From Kryptolebias marmoratus (lineage: Eukaryota > Chordata > Actinopteri > Cyprinodontiformes > Rivulidae), in the NCBI RefSeq assembly GCF_001649575.2, contig NC_051450.1, forward strand, positions 16,768,881-16,832,880: DNA of 64,000 bases, written 5' to 3'. Both the position numbers and the translations under genes were made by a program. Under the pieces are notes generated by a model. The model made no database searches and was not told where the DNA came from. It was given only the letters and a program-made list of their open reading frames with translations. Shown in pieces: positions 1-64,000 of the stretch (position 1 is its first letter; each line of letters starts with the position of its first letter).

Positions 1-314
1 TCTTTTCATAAGAACCTTTAATGGAACCTGCACGGTTGTGGCCGAGAATACAGAGCCAACCTATTACCGCTGGAGGGTCCACGTAAAAGCTGCCTAAAGC
101 CAGTGAGGCATGGAGCTCTGAGCTGCTGCGTTATCTGTGACAGCTTTGCACGAGGCTGGATTCTTCCTCGTGTGTGGAAAGCTTGTTTCTTTATGCAGCC
201 CTGCTTGGCTTGAATATAGTTTTAAACCTCTTATGCTTTGGGGTTTAAAGCCAGACAAATAATGCTCCCTGGCACATCGCTTGTCAGAAGTCTTTTTCGT
301 TTTTCGATCTGCAG

Positions 315-359
<45 letters not shown>

Positions 360-416
360 ATATATATATATATATATATATATTTATTTATTTATTTATT
401 TTTTCCCCCTTTTCAG
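1..416. other. prex2 intron, window edge
   Basis: Intronic sequence before window exon 1. No coding exon is recognisable; the 3' part is the (TA)n tract. Confidence 0.7.
318..400. repeat. (TA)n followed by (TTTA)n microsatellite next to a splice acceptor
   Basis: TA runs from about 318 to 382 with one C interruption at 359, then TTTA repeats to 400. The tract ends 16 bp before the exon at 417. Confidence 0.95.
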
Positions 417-53223
<52,807 letters not shown>

Positions 53224-53970
53224 TGCAAGCCGTTCAGGAAGATGGCGACGAAGTCTCAAGGTTTAAGTTTTCCCTCCATCAGTATGTCAATCTGAATAAA
53301 TGTTTTATATTTGCAGACGATCTGCCTTAACTGTAAATACCATTTTACATTAGTAAATGCTATATTTTTGGCTGTTGTACTGTATACATTTATTATTTTC
53401 AACGTTTTATCAGACGAGACTCAGAGTGACAAAGCAAGACACCAGCAAAAGGGAGTTAAATTAGCTCAGTAAAACTATATCCATTCACTGTTGTCTGAAA
53501 ATTAGCTTTGTTTTTTTATGAAGGATGTTTGCATTTGTTAGGTCAAAATGTGTGTGAAGTTTAAAAATATATCAGTAAGAAGGATACTGGGTGTAATTTG
53601 GCATATTTGTTAAAATAAACTGTCTCCTCTTCATATTTTACTTACTGTCAGTATTGCTTTAAACATATAAATGTGTTGGGTTTTTTTTTTTTTTTACATG
53701 ATGCTGTTAATATGCATATTTTAGCAAAACTGCTGAAAGATTTATGCTGTTGTTTTGGATGTCTAAGAGTGCTACATGCAGATTCGTAATCATTTCTCAG
53801 TGTTAATGCAGTTGTTTTTGAGAGATAGAGCTATGAGCATTATTCTGTTTTTCACATAAACAGCACTCAGGATTAAAGCATTTGTGACTCATGTTTGGAT
53901 GTAACTCACCACTATGCAAACAGAGATAATTGAATACATAAATAAAGCTCTAGTACTGTTCACAAATACA
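53224..53970 (+). other. prex2: prex2 3' UTR with three candidate poly(A) signals
   Basis: AT-rich sequence after the stop. AATAAA occurs at 53295-53300, 53614-53619 (followed by U-rich sequence and a T run near 53680) and 53941-53946 (followed by a GT-containing segment). The distal end is inferred; a longer UTR cannot be excluded. Confidence 0.55.
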
Positions 53971-54214
53971 AGTTTCTGAAGACTGTAAAAACAAAGAAGT
54001 ATTTTTGTTCTGCATATTTCCTTCAAAGCACTAAAATGCTGACATGTATACAGTTTGTAAAATATATTAAAGCAGATAAGAGTCATAGATTCACTGTGAT
54101 TTTGTTTGTGAAAATAATAATACATTGAGAAATGGCTTATATTTCAGTGTTCAGATTTTAGACTTTTATATCATTTTCTATATTAGATTAGAGGAAACAA
54201 AATATTAAACCATT

Positions 54215-55015
54215 TATCCACTTTCTTCCACTTATTTGTGGCTGGGCTGTGGAAGCAGTAGGTCCAGAAGGAAAACCCAAACATCTTTTTTCAGTGAGAC
54301 CCTCCAGCTCCTCTTGAGGGATTGCAAAGCTTTCCTAAGCCAGAGACGATATACAAGTCTTCCAGCAGGTTCTGGGTCTTCTGTAGGGTCTTCTCCTTGT
54401 GGGACAGGCCTGGAAAACCTCCAGAAGATGTCTAGGAGGTATCCTAACCAGATGTCTGGTTTGATACGGAAAAGGGGCTCTACTCTGAGCTTCCACCGGA
54501 TGATGGAGCTCCTCAGGATACCTTTAAGGCTGAGCCCAAACATCCTACAGACTCAGCTTATTTCAGCCAATTCTATCCAGGATCTCATAATGAGGGTTGA
54601 AACATAGACCAGTAAAATGAAAGCTTTGCCTTTTGACTCGGCTCTTCCTTCCCTGCGACAGGCCAGAACATCGACCTAATTATTGAGGACAAACCCTGAT
54701 CTGTAGTTTCATCTCTGCACTCAATTATGCCATTATTTGTGAACAAGACAGTAAGATACTTTAACTCCTTATTGCAAAGAATCACCCCCAACCCAAAGGA
54801 AACGTCCCTTTTTTCTAGTGGGCAACTCATTCTGACCACATCACACTTGGCTGATAGCCACCCCAGTGAATGCTGAGGGTCTTGGCTTCAATACATCAGT
54901 GGAACCGCACCATCTACAAAAAGCAAAGATTAAACCCTGAGGTTCCCAAATCTGACACCCTTCCTTCCATGACTGTACCTTGAGGTCCTGTCCATGAGCT
55001 CCACAAACTGTTACA
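54215..55015 (-). mobile_element. LINE (RTE-like) reverse-transcriptase C-terminal fragment, antisense
   Basis: Minus-strand reading gives, in broken frames, KELKYLTVLFTNNG, SQKAKLSFYWSMF, then LSLKGILRSSIIRWKLRVEP, RFSRPVPQGEDPTEDPEPAG and SWRVSLKKDVWVFLLDLLLP. These match the thumb/C-terminal part of fish LINE RT proteins (KYLGVLF, RKAKLSIY, RSSVIREELRVEPLL patterns). Frameshifts separate the pieces, so it is a dead, 5'-truncated copy. The exact family is uncertain. Confidence 0.75.
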
Positions 55016-55161
55016 TTGCAGTGTGAGGACCCAGAAGTGCAGACGTGGACAGCAGCAGGATCTGACAGTGAATGAAGATGAGCTGGGAGGAGTGATTACA
55101 AAGGGAGTGCAGCTAATTAGCAAATGAAGACCAGGTGAGTCAAGAGAAGCTAAAATGACTG

Positions 55162-55347
55162 CAGTGGTGTCCAATCCTGGTCCTGGAGGGCCACTATCCT
55201 GCATGTTTTAGGTGTTTCTCTGCTGCAACACACCTGATTTGAATGACTGAGTGATTAACAGGTTTCTGCAGGATCTGCTGAAGAGCAGGAGAAAGAGCTA
55301 AAACATGCAGGATAGTGACCCTCCAGGACCAGGATTGGACACCACTA
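55162..55347. mobile_element. hAT-like palindromic MITE
   Basis: Imperfect inverted repeats: starts cagtggtgtccaatcctggt (55162) and ends with the complement aggattggacaccacta (to 55347). The arms run about 45 bp (to atcctgcatgtttta). The centre is short and non-coding, and I see no clean 8-bp target duplication. Confidence 0.8.
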
Positions 55348-56039
55348 GACTAAAGGAAAATAGGACAGAAAGTAAGTAATGCTGAAATATAATGCAGAAA
55401 TGAAAAGATTTAAGACAACAAAGAAAACGTAGGATTGATAAACACAACTCAGACTGCAAGACAAACAAATGAGTAAAACAAAATATCCAAAAATGTATTT
55501 ATTTATTTATTTATTGCCACATTTCCCATCTATGCAAACCAGCTCATATGATAAGGTTTTATTTGTGTATTTAAATCCTCAACTTATGGTTAAGTGTTTT
55601 TTATATGCTATTAGCCAAAACCTGATTAAAACTGTGTTTTATTATTAAAGGCACTTGTTGTCATTACCTGGATGAAAGACAAAAAAATGCAGATAACTCA
55701 GTTGATATGGATGCAAACTGTGCATTTAAAGAAATGCTTTCTCAGTTCGTTTAAACCCTCCTTCAGGGCTATACATTCTTATAATATACTGTATTAGGCA
55801 GGGCCTCTAAGTGAGGTTGAGAGAGTTGGGCTTTTAGGGATTGGTTTCAGAGAAATGAAGAAACTGAGTTTTATAGATAAACATAGTGATCTTGAGCCAA
55901 CATGGATTTCTCTCTGTCTTACAGTCCAACCAAAAACTCTCAAAAACCTCTTTGACAGTGCCCATCTTTGTCACGTAGAAGTAAAATTACCCCCAACGCA
56001 CATCTTGGGTGAACAAGAAACTGATGGATCTATTTATTA

Positions 56040-56290
56040 GTCGTATCACGGCCTTCTGAACCATTTGACTTCAAATCCACAGAACTTGTTTGGAATGAGC
56101 GTGTCTGAAGTGTTCAGACCATGCAGCCAATCAATGTGAAACGCTATTGGCAACATCTTCAAACTGTAGGGGTGAAATTGCATCAAACTACCTGGAAAAG
56201 TAAGTACCAGGTTAGAGTCAGTTTGTGAAGCTGTGATCAAAGCCAAAGATTTAATGAATGTAGCAGCGCTGCCGTGGAGCATCGTATGTT
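56040..56290 (+). pseudogene. degenerate Tc1-like transposase C-terminus
   Basis: Plus-strand reading with stops and a frameshift: PFDFKSTELVWNERV (cf. SPDLNPIELVWDEL), QPINVKRYWQHLQ, then in a second frame EAVIKAKDLMNV (cf. the Tc1 ending AVIKAKGGYF). It is a fragment of a different Tc1 lineage from the one at 5.5 kb. Confidence 0.6.
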
Positions 56291-57311
56291 CTTAACCCCA
56301 AATCTGCTGCATGATTCACTTAGACTCTTAAACAGTAGGTCATCAAAATTTGATTTCTTCCTTTAAATAATGGTTTCAAACAGAGACCTACAAAATGATA
56401 CAAGATACTGAGCAAAAGCTGAAAACATCTAATTTCTTTAAACTTTGCTTCCAGGGAGACAAGTTTTCTTGGGATCTTTTAAAGTGGGTTGAAAGAAAAG
56501 TTATTTTATCTGTTAAACTTTTGCTGCTTTTGCTCCCATTTTTAGTCCAGTTCTTGCTCCTAAATGTGACAAGTGGTGCAGGGTGTGTTTAAAAAAACAA
56601 CAACAAGGAATTAAATGTCCTAACTATTCTTTTAAAACATAGTCAAGTAAAATATCTGTATGAAGAATTTTTTGACTTGAAGGAAATGTGAATGTTAATA
56701 TTAAAAATGAAACAAGGGAAGAAGCACGTGAACAGGGTCATAAAATCACAAATATGGTTGGAATGTAATCGGAAATTGAGATTCTTCAGGACACCTTTCA
56801 GTGCATGTAAATAGAATCAAATAAAACAAATCTATGGTACGAACAGACTGGAGACGACACGCATTTTACACAGTTACTTTGTCCTCAGTCTCTTCCTCAG
56901 ACCCTGATTATTGCAAATGTTTGTCAGAAAATGGACTTTAAGCATGAAATTACAGAGAATCAAGTTGTTCTTCTGTTGTTATTTTTGTTTGTTCTGTTTT
57001 GGGAGCAAATAATTTGTAAAAAAAAAAAAAAAAAAAGGCCAGAAACTGGACTGGAAATTAGAAGTCAACCAATTTTTTCAAAAAGTTTTAAATAATCCTC
57101 ATCAATGCCTGAGAATACTGAGCTGCTTAAAAGGCAGCTTCATGTTGTTCTCACACTTGATGCTATAACCTTAAGTGTCATTTATGACTGCAAATATAAA
57201 TATCTGCTTTATGTTTTTAAGGAGAGTCTATAATCATAGATCATTTTAAACCCAACTATATGACAAAAAATGTTTTGTTGTTGGCAGCATTTTTTTATTT
57301 ATGATTTAATA

Positions 57312-57700
57312 AAAGGGTGGCACAGTGGAATAGTGGTTAGAGCTGTTGCCTCCCAGCAAGAAGGTTGCAGGTTCGCTTCCCGGCCTGAGGCCTTTCTGGG
57401 TGGAGTTTGCATGTTCTCCCTGTGCACACGTGGGTTTACTCCAGGTACTCCGGTTTCCTCCCACAGACCAAAAAACATGCATGTTAGGTTAATTGATNAT
57501 TGATGACTCTAAAATTGTCCCTAGGTGTGAGTGACAGTGTGAATGGTTGTTTGTCTCGTTCGTCTATATGTGGCCCTGCGATGGACTTGCGACCTGTCCA
57601 GGGTGTCCCCCGCCTCTCGCACAGTGACTGCTGGGGATAGGCACCAGCTACCCGCGACCCGGAATGGAGAAGCGGTTAAAGAAAATGGATGGATGGATTT
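57312..57700 (+). repeat. tRNA-headed SINE with RTE-like 3' tail
   Basis: Head gggtggcacagtggaatagt with a B-box-like ggttcgcttcc; body ggtttcctcccacagacca; 3' part gcgatggacttgcgacctgt and terminal (ATGG)n. This body and tail form a very common teleost retroelement. The N at 57498 lies inside it. Confidence 0.8.
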
Positions 57701-57799
57701 AATAAAAGAAATAAAACTTTAAAGTGTCTGCTTTAAATTAGCAGCGCTTTTAGTCAACTTTTTTTATGCAAGTCAATTAACTGCAGCTTCAAGTTCTGG

Positions 57800-57896
57800 T
57801 TGGTGTGTGTGTGGTGCAGTGCACTTGTGTGTGTGTGTGTGTGTGTGGTGCAGTGCACTTGTGTGTGTGTGTGTGTGTGTGGTGCAGTGCACGTGT
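57800..57896. repeat. 34-bp compound minisatellite
   Basis: The block ggtgcagtgcac starts at 57813, 57847 and 57881 (period 34 bp), separated by (TG)n. Confidence 0.9.
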
Positions 57897-58367
57897 AAAC
57901 TTGTCACAGAGTGGTGTTAAAGGCACTCAATGCAATGTCATGAAGCCTGGTCCAAAAAGTAGAATTGTAAAGTAAGCAACAATTTCTGAACAATTTAAAA
58001 AAAAAAAAAAAAAATTTAAATCTCATTTTGATAGTCAAAGTGTCCCAAAATTAAAAATTTGTAAGCAATATTTGTGACTGGCTGCCAACTACGATGTGTG
58101 TTAGTTTACCTACAAAAACAGCCGAAGTGACTGAAAATACGTCAGCAATGGTAACATCAAGAAGTTTGGCTGTGTTGGCATATTTAACAGATTTTTTTCA
58201 GTAAATAGCTAAAAGTGCCTTGTTTACATTGAGTGCGTACCGCCTGTCAGAACAGCAAACCACCATGTCTGGAAAACAGCTGGAGTAAACTCTTTCAAAC
58301 TGCACCTTTTGATATAGTTCGGGTAAATCGTTTTTTTTTTTTTTCTGTTTGACTCCATCTTTTAGCA

Positions 58368-58489
58368 GTGAGCGCCTTTAAAGGCAGAGGGGTGGATGGG
58401 GGGCTGGGGACACGGAGCAGAAGGTGTCTTCTCTCGCCTCAGCGCTGCGGTGCTGTTGGTTTCTCCACAGGAGCACACAGTCAGCGAGG

Positions 58490-58521
<32 letters not shown>

Positions 58522-58752
58522 GAGGGGGGAGGTCCCGGGCTGACTCTCCTCCACCATGTACCGGTGTCAGAACCGCCTGCTCTGCGCTGAAAGCAGCATC
58601 TGAGCTGATCCCGGCTCAGTTTAAAGACGCCTCTGTCTCTCTCTCTCTCTCTCCTGAAGGACGAATGTCTCCACCGGCTCTCCTCCTGTCTTCATTCTGC
58701 TAAAAGCTCTTGGCGAGGCACTCTAGTTTTTTTTTTTTTTTTTTTATCCTTC
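58368..58752 (+). promoter_or_regulatory. C8orf34: C8orf34 homologue promoter/5' leader region
   Basis: GC-rich sequence upstream of the ATG with a (GT)n tract (58496-58521), a CT repeat (about 58632-58652), a 13-codon upstream reading frame (58665-58703) and a 19-nt T run (58727-58745) just before the start. No TATA box is evident; the TSS is not defined. Confidence 0.45.
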
Positions 58753-58821
58753 ATGGCGTCTCCTCAACAGTCAAGAATTCAGTCGTACCTGGAGAAGAAT
58801 AAAATCGGACCCCTGTTTGAG
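58753..58821 (+). CDS. C8orf34: C8orf34 homologue, first coding exon (RIIa-like domain N-terminus)
   Basis: Encodes 23 residues beginning MASPQQSRIQSYLEKNKIGP and ends GAG|gtgagt at phase 0. The YLEKNKIGPLFE helix is the start of the RIIa/dimerisation-docking-like domain of C8orf34, a protein of unclear function. The start was chosen at the only ATG in frame near the homology; it has G at +4 but a weak T at -3. The gene is on the same strand as prex2, as in the human PREX2-C8orf34 order, which supports the call. Later exons lie beyond the window. An alternative is that the segment from 58771 is an internal exon (see findings). Adenylate-kinase N-terminal domains are related but fit less well. 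Confidence 0.75.
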
Positions 58822-61800
58822 GTGAGTGCACAGGAACCACTCTGAAGTTTATTGGCTGCGCTGCTTTGCACCAAACTGGATCCGGTCCTTTTTTTTTTTA
58901 ATGTATAGTTTGTGCCACAAACGGGCGACTATCTGCTGCTGTCACTGACTAAACCAGGAGAAATTGTAATGAATGTGTCCCTCCCTGCAGCCTGTGTCTC
59001 GTGCACATGAAATGGTTTAATAGTAAAGGGTGTATTCTGGTGCCTGAACCGTCCCACTGCGCTCTGCTGAAGCTCCTCTGCAGCCACTGAAGGAACTCTG
59101 TTTACCTCTGTCTCCATCATTAGTCTTCCTCTTTCTCATTTGCATTTCAGAGGATGCCACTGCCTGACTCAACGCTGTTGCAGTTTGTTTAAGTTGCAAT
59201 TACCTAAAGGGGTGCTTCAGATCTTTTGAAGTGGGTAAAAATGGAAACCATTATTATTATCTTACCTGTTGACTGATGAGCTAAAGCAGGGCTGGACCAA
59301 CGGGCTAAACTTAATTCTGCCAAATGTAAGTTTTTATAATTAAATATGTTTTTTCATTAGCTGCTAAGAGTACACATTGGAACTGGGCAAAAGAATCTGA
59401 AGGCGTCAAACTGAGAATTTAAACTCTGTATTTAATATAAATAATGAACAGTCACAAAAAATATGCATTGCATCAGTTTTTATATATTTTGTGCGCTGAC
59501 ATGATGGTAACTCCTAAATCTCCCTTAAACTGCTTCCCAGTGAGGCGATTTTTCCTCCATTGCACACTCAGGAGGCTGCAGAATAAATACCCACTCACCT
59601 TCAAAATAAAAGCATAGAAAAAGGCACTTATAAATAATTCTGCATGCAATTTCAAAATCACAGCATTTTTTGCTTATGTGATTTCGGATTTTTTATTGAC
59701 CTTTCTTGGGCTGGATATGGACAGTAAGGTGCCCGTGTTTGAGTTGATGGCTATCTGGACCAGTTCTGAATCTTTTATTTAAACCAATTCATGCAAAAGC
59801 TATTTTACAAACCCTTGCACTTCAGTCAACTTCACACTGTTAGTTTGGTCAGCATTAAAGAAGGACCGTTTATTGCATCCTGGGTACCTGGGGTCTTTGC
59901 TTAAATTGATTAGATTTGTCTTCTCGTTTGACAGCTTGTTCACTTTCCTGCTCACTCGTTAGTTGGTGAATGAGAGGAGAAACATGACACTGCTGTTGAA
60001 AAGAGACATCTTCCAGAAGATGGGTGCAGTAAATACGAAGATAAAATGTCAAGAAGACAGTATTATTTATCGTTATGAGTTATAAAAGGAGGCTGAGGTC
60101 TGTTATCATGAGATGATGAGGCTTTTAAACAGTTTGGATCTGCAGACCAGGAATCGGCTACATGCGCCTCAACAGACAGAGTAGCTGCTAAGATGCTTCT
60201 CTGTGATGTTCCTGGAGCCTACCCTTATTTAACTCAATTTCTCCAAACAGAGGCTATTCAAAGAGCTATCTACAACAGGTGAGATATTAATTGTTCACAA
60301 CAGAACTCCACTTCACAAGATCTGAACTATTGCCTTAAAGAGGGCAGTCGAATATCAGACTTTGTTTTACTAGGGCACCCCACGCCTGTGTTTGTCAGTC
60401 AGTAGATTTGTTTGTATTACGAGTGACCTGCATGACATCCAAGCAGCACAACAGAATGAAGGGCTAACTTCACCTTTTGCTTTTGGATTCATACCTGAAT
60501 GCAGAATTGAACAGGCAGGACTGGGACAAAAGGGGAGAAAGAAAACATGAAGCCTAAATGCAGCTCATCTGTGTAAGCATCATTAAAGGATACAGTGTTG
60601 ATCTCCTGCACGCTCATGTTCACATCATGTCTTTCTGCAAAGTGCTGATGTTTCACTTCCTTTGCCACAGCTGCATGTGTGGAAGTGGCACACGGACAAA
60701 CACGACCTGCATGTAAAACGAGACACGAGAGCAGTCGTGAGGCTTGTTTCAGAACCCTGGACAGAGACAAACGTGCAGTCCAACCAGTACAGAGGACAGT
60801 AAATCTTCTGGCGAGGTCCCACAGCAGTCAGTGAGGCTAAACTGCACAATAATAGGCCTCTGTGTGTACTCTCCGTGTTTGTTTTTCCTCGCTCCATATT
60901 TCTGACTGCCTCCGCCGTTCTCCTGTTGGTGCATTTCTCTTTGTTCCTGCCTTTTTTGTTTTCTCTCATTTAAACCGAATCTCTTTTATGTGACAATTGA
61001 AGATGATTAAAGCAAAGTGCTGATGCTGATCCAACACAGACGTTTTAGTGTGCCCAACAAGGATTCGGATTATTCCTGAGTCGTTGGACTCTTAAGGGGT
61101 GTGCTGTAGAGGTGTAGCAAGAGGAGGATATTTGAAAACTCTCAGGGGTCCTCCTCTGTCCTCATGAGAAAATGATGTGGTCTCTGCCCCGCTGCTGCGC
61201 TTGAAAAACCTCGGCCGTTTTATTGTCGTCCTGAAGAAAATCCATTAATGTGCATTCAGCTGTGGAGAAAGATGTTTTCTCTTTAATTGGAAAAATCTGG
61301 GAGAAGATTGTATTCTTCTTGTAATTCTTGTTTCTGATCAGATGTTGAGACTTGGTGCAGCAGAGGTAATCATCCAGCTGTTCTGCTGCGCTGCTCCAAA
61401 ACAAGAAAAAGGTTCAGATTCTCAACTATGAAGACTTGAAATCCATCAGGATAATATGAGAAGCATTTCGATATATAATAGTACCATGAATAAATTAAAT
61501 ATCGGTATTGACGTTGACGTGTAAATAAGGTAAAAAAAAAGAGAAGTTATAAGGTTCGTTAGTTTTATCAGGACTGTCTTTTGTTGAGCGAGATCAAGTG
61601 TGCAATTTTGTTTTGAAATGCTGGAATTTTTTGGCATATGCGTGAAAAGATCAGTCAGGTTTTGCCTTGTTTCTGTGAACGTTTGAGTGGCTGTGTTTTG
61701 TTGTTTGGTCTGGATCTGCCTCCAGTTAAACTCTGCATATTAATATTTTAATCCGCACAAGAGAGACTTGTTGTGATTTGCAGCGGGTTTGAAAAAAGTG

Positions 61801-64000
61801 CATATATCAAAGTAGAGCTGATCATGTTCATTGTCTGCTATTAATGAGTTTTTTTTGTTTTTGGCATAAGTTAATGTGTGAAGCATTTGTTAAATGCCTC
61901 GGATGACAGGTTGAAGAATTCAAAATGATTCTGTAGAGGTATATTTAAAGATTCCTGAAAGAAGCACCAGAGAATGATGAAAGTTTGAAAGTATGGACTT
62001 CTGATTTGTTTTGGTGCAGCAGTGGTGCTTATTATACAGTTTACCGCCTTAAAAACCTTCAATTTCCATCCCGATGACTGAAAATGCACCGACTGCTTTC
62101 TCTGTCTCCCTGGTAATCTACAAACAATATCCTCCAAGTTATTGGACACAGGGATTTGCACAAATAAACCCCAATTGAGCAAACGCTCCAGTATAACTGT
62201 TTCATAAGCCAGATTTTAGCCCCTCATTTTACAAGTCAATCGTTTTTAACAAAACCTCAATTTAAAACAATGTTCAGCGTATTATTTTGTGTGGGGGGAA
62301 TCTGATATTCAAGCTAAGCTCACGTTATTGAGCTACTTAGCTTCTAGCTAACTTTGAGTCGTCTTCACTCAATAAAAACGTCCACACCAAACACACATTA
62401 TTACTTGTGGTCTTAAGTGCTTAACTATGGGACATTTAGAAAGCAGGGGGATAAAATTCAATCTTTGGGTACCTTGCTATGGTGCGTTCACAGACTGAAA
62501 TATAAATACATTTCAGATACCATCAAGCTCGACATTACACCATGTTCCCTTTTCTTGAACTGTCTGTACTTTTTCTTTTTTTTTTTTTTTCTTTTGCTTA
62601 ATTTTTTTTAACAGTCATATGAAACCCCCAACACACTACTGCTGTCCTGAACAGTGTGACGCGTGTTACTGAGTGGGGGATTCATTTACTCACTCGGCTT
62701 ATGATTTGCCAGAAAATTGATCCCCCCCTCCCCTCCCCCTTTCCCCGTTCACTAATGAAATGGTTGCTTTGCAGAGATAGGAAGCTGAGTCAACACTGAC
62801 TGAATATCTTCCAGCCTTTTTCTAACAACTGAAGTAATTGCATTCCAAGTTATTGTAACACGCTTTACGTGAATTGATTTTTTTTTTTAAACACCTTTAC
62901 CAATTACCACACGGTGTCAGTGCAGCGTGGTGGGTATCTATCAGGTTTTTATTTGAAGGTCACACTTTGTTGTAGTCAGATGACACATAAGGCTACAGCA
63001 TAACAAGCAAAAAGGATAATTGTTAATTTTTCTTGCATTTGTCAACATAACAGGACCGCCACAGGTGTGTGTGTGTGTGTGTATTTAGTCCTCTTTCTGT
63101 ATGAGAAGATCTAAAGCATGTATCTGTGAGCATGTGACATTTAAACTTGTGTAGCAAGATGAGTAGGTTGAAAACGAAGCCGTCTTTGCCTTCATCTGCA
63201 CACAGCGCGCTCGTGTTCCTTCCTGCTGTGATGTGCCAGTCATATCAGAGGGAATATAATGGTTCTGCTGAAACGGTGAATGCATGGATCGTGTAAATGG
63301 AGCCTTGATCAAACAATCTGACTGGACTGACTTCCAACACTGCCATATGTAACAATGATGTATACCTGCTTAGAAAGTAACATGTACATCAATATCTGTT
63401 TAATGTTGTTTTAATGTAGATCATAACCTCATCTTCACTTGGTTCAATGCTGAGAACTGTACTCTTTATGTAAAAATGATTTAAAAAAAAAAAAAAAGAG
63501 CCGCGCTGGTATTGACTCAGCATTTTGTTTTGTCTGATAAATGGTAGGAATTTAAATCAGCAAGCTCCTCAGATTATTTCATTGGTGTTTCTACTTATAG
63601 TAAAGTTAAATGGCTTCAATTCTGCCTATTGATTTTCTTTTTTTTTGGGCGACTTGTGTTTCCGTCCACGTGGAAAAGCTTCACTTCATGCTCTGCTGTG
63701 CAGTTCTCCTAATGTGCTTTCGTCAGGGGCTCTATAGTGCAGCTCACACACACAGACACACACAAATACACACAAGCACCAATCAGCCAGAACATTTTTG
63801 ACCACCCACCTAATACTGATTCAGCCCCCCTCTTTGCCACCAGCACAGCTCTAACGAGTCAAGACTAAGAACATCTGAAAGATGCCCTGAGGGCTCGGGT
63901 ACCAGTTTGCAATAAATCCTTGGAGTCCTGTTGATTGTGGGATGGGGTCTCTGTAGATTAGTCTTGCCTCCCACAGATGCCATCAGACCCCTTCTGATTG
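58822..64000. other. C8orf34: first intron of C8orf34 homologue
   Basis: At least 5.2 kb without a recognisable exon. (GT)n at 63066-63082, T runs at 62576-62590, and an element of repeat type at the far end. Confidence 0.55.
63770..64000. repeat. dispersed DNA-transposon-like repeat, cut by the window end
   Basis: Begins after a CA tract with caccaatcagccagaacatt then gaccacccacctaatactga, a terminus I recall for a common fish repeat, and continues with cctcccacagatgccatcag to the last base. Confidence 0.5.

Larger units (their letters stand above)
53971..58367. other. prex2-C8orf34 intergenic interval
   Basis: About 4.4 kb, largely TE debris (LINE, MITE, Tc1, SINE/RTE tail) with a (TTTA)n at 55496-55515 and A runs at 57019 and 57998. 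No other gene recognised. Confidence 0.6.

Noticed and set aside
58368..58703. 111-codon frame upstream of the C8orf34 start
   Set aside because: Begins with GTG and runs through the GT repeat; only the short ATG frame at its end is plausible as an upstream frame.

Overview
The window is nuclear DNA from a ray-finned fish, most likely an acanthomorph teleost. Small vertebrate-type exons with GT-AG introns sit among (CA/GT)n microsatellites and remnants of fish tRNA-like SINEs, RTE-like LINEs, Tc1-like transposons and a hAT-like palindromic MITE. No bacterial or organellar features are present. A cyprinodontiform-like origin is suggested weakly by one dispersed repeat family recalled from those genomes; this is low confidence.

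About 83% of the window (from before position 1 to about 53.97 kb, plus strand) is the 3' part of one gene, prex2, which encodes the phosphatidylinositol-3,4,5-trisphosphate-dependent Rac exchanger P-Rex2. I assembled 30 coding exons (417-53223) by eye. Every junction has GT and AG, and the phase closes across all 30 exons. Together they encode the last 1169 residues: the tail of DEP1, DEP2, PDZ1, PDZ2 and the large IP4P-like region ending at a TAA stop. The DH-PH catalytic module and most of DEP1 lie upstream of the window.

After an AT-rich 3' UTR with three AATAAA signals comes a short intergenic interval (about 54.0-58.4 kb) packed with TE debris: an antisense LINE reverse-transcriptase fragment, a palindromic MITE, a degenerate Tc1 transposase tail, a SINE/RTE tail and a 34-bp minisatellite. 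At 58753 the first coding exon of the neighbouring gene, the C8orf34 homologue, begins on the same strand. The PREX2-C8orf34 order is also the arrangement on human 8q13, which supports both identifications. The rest of the window (58.8-64.0 kb) is the first intron of that gene and ends inside another dispersed repeat.

The most interesting signals are: an 84-nt intron in prex2 with no in-frame stop, so retention would add 28 residues; a splice acceptor whose pyrimidine tract is replaced by a TG repeat; CpG-rich, NF-Y-box-bearing promoter-like blocks inside the 8.8-kb prex2 intron; an inverted/tandem dispersed repeat family around them; the phosphatase-like CX5R motif split by an intron; and two N characters flanked by exact direct duplications, which look like assembly artefacts. 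No previously undescribed multi-gene system was found.
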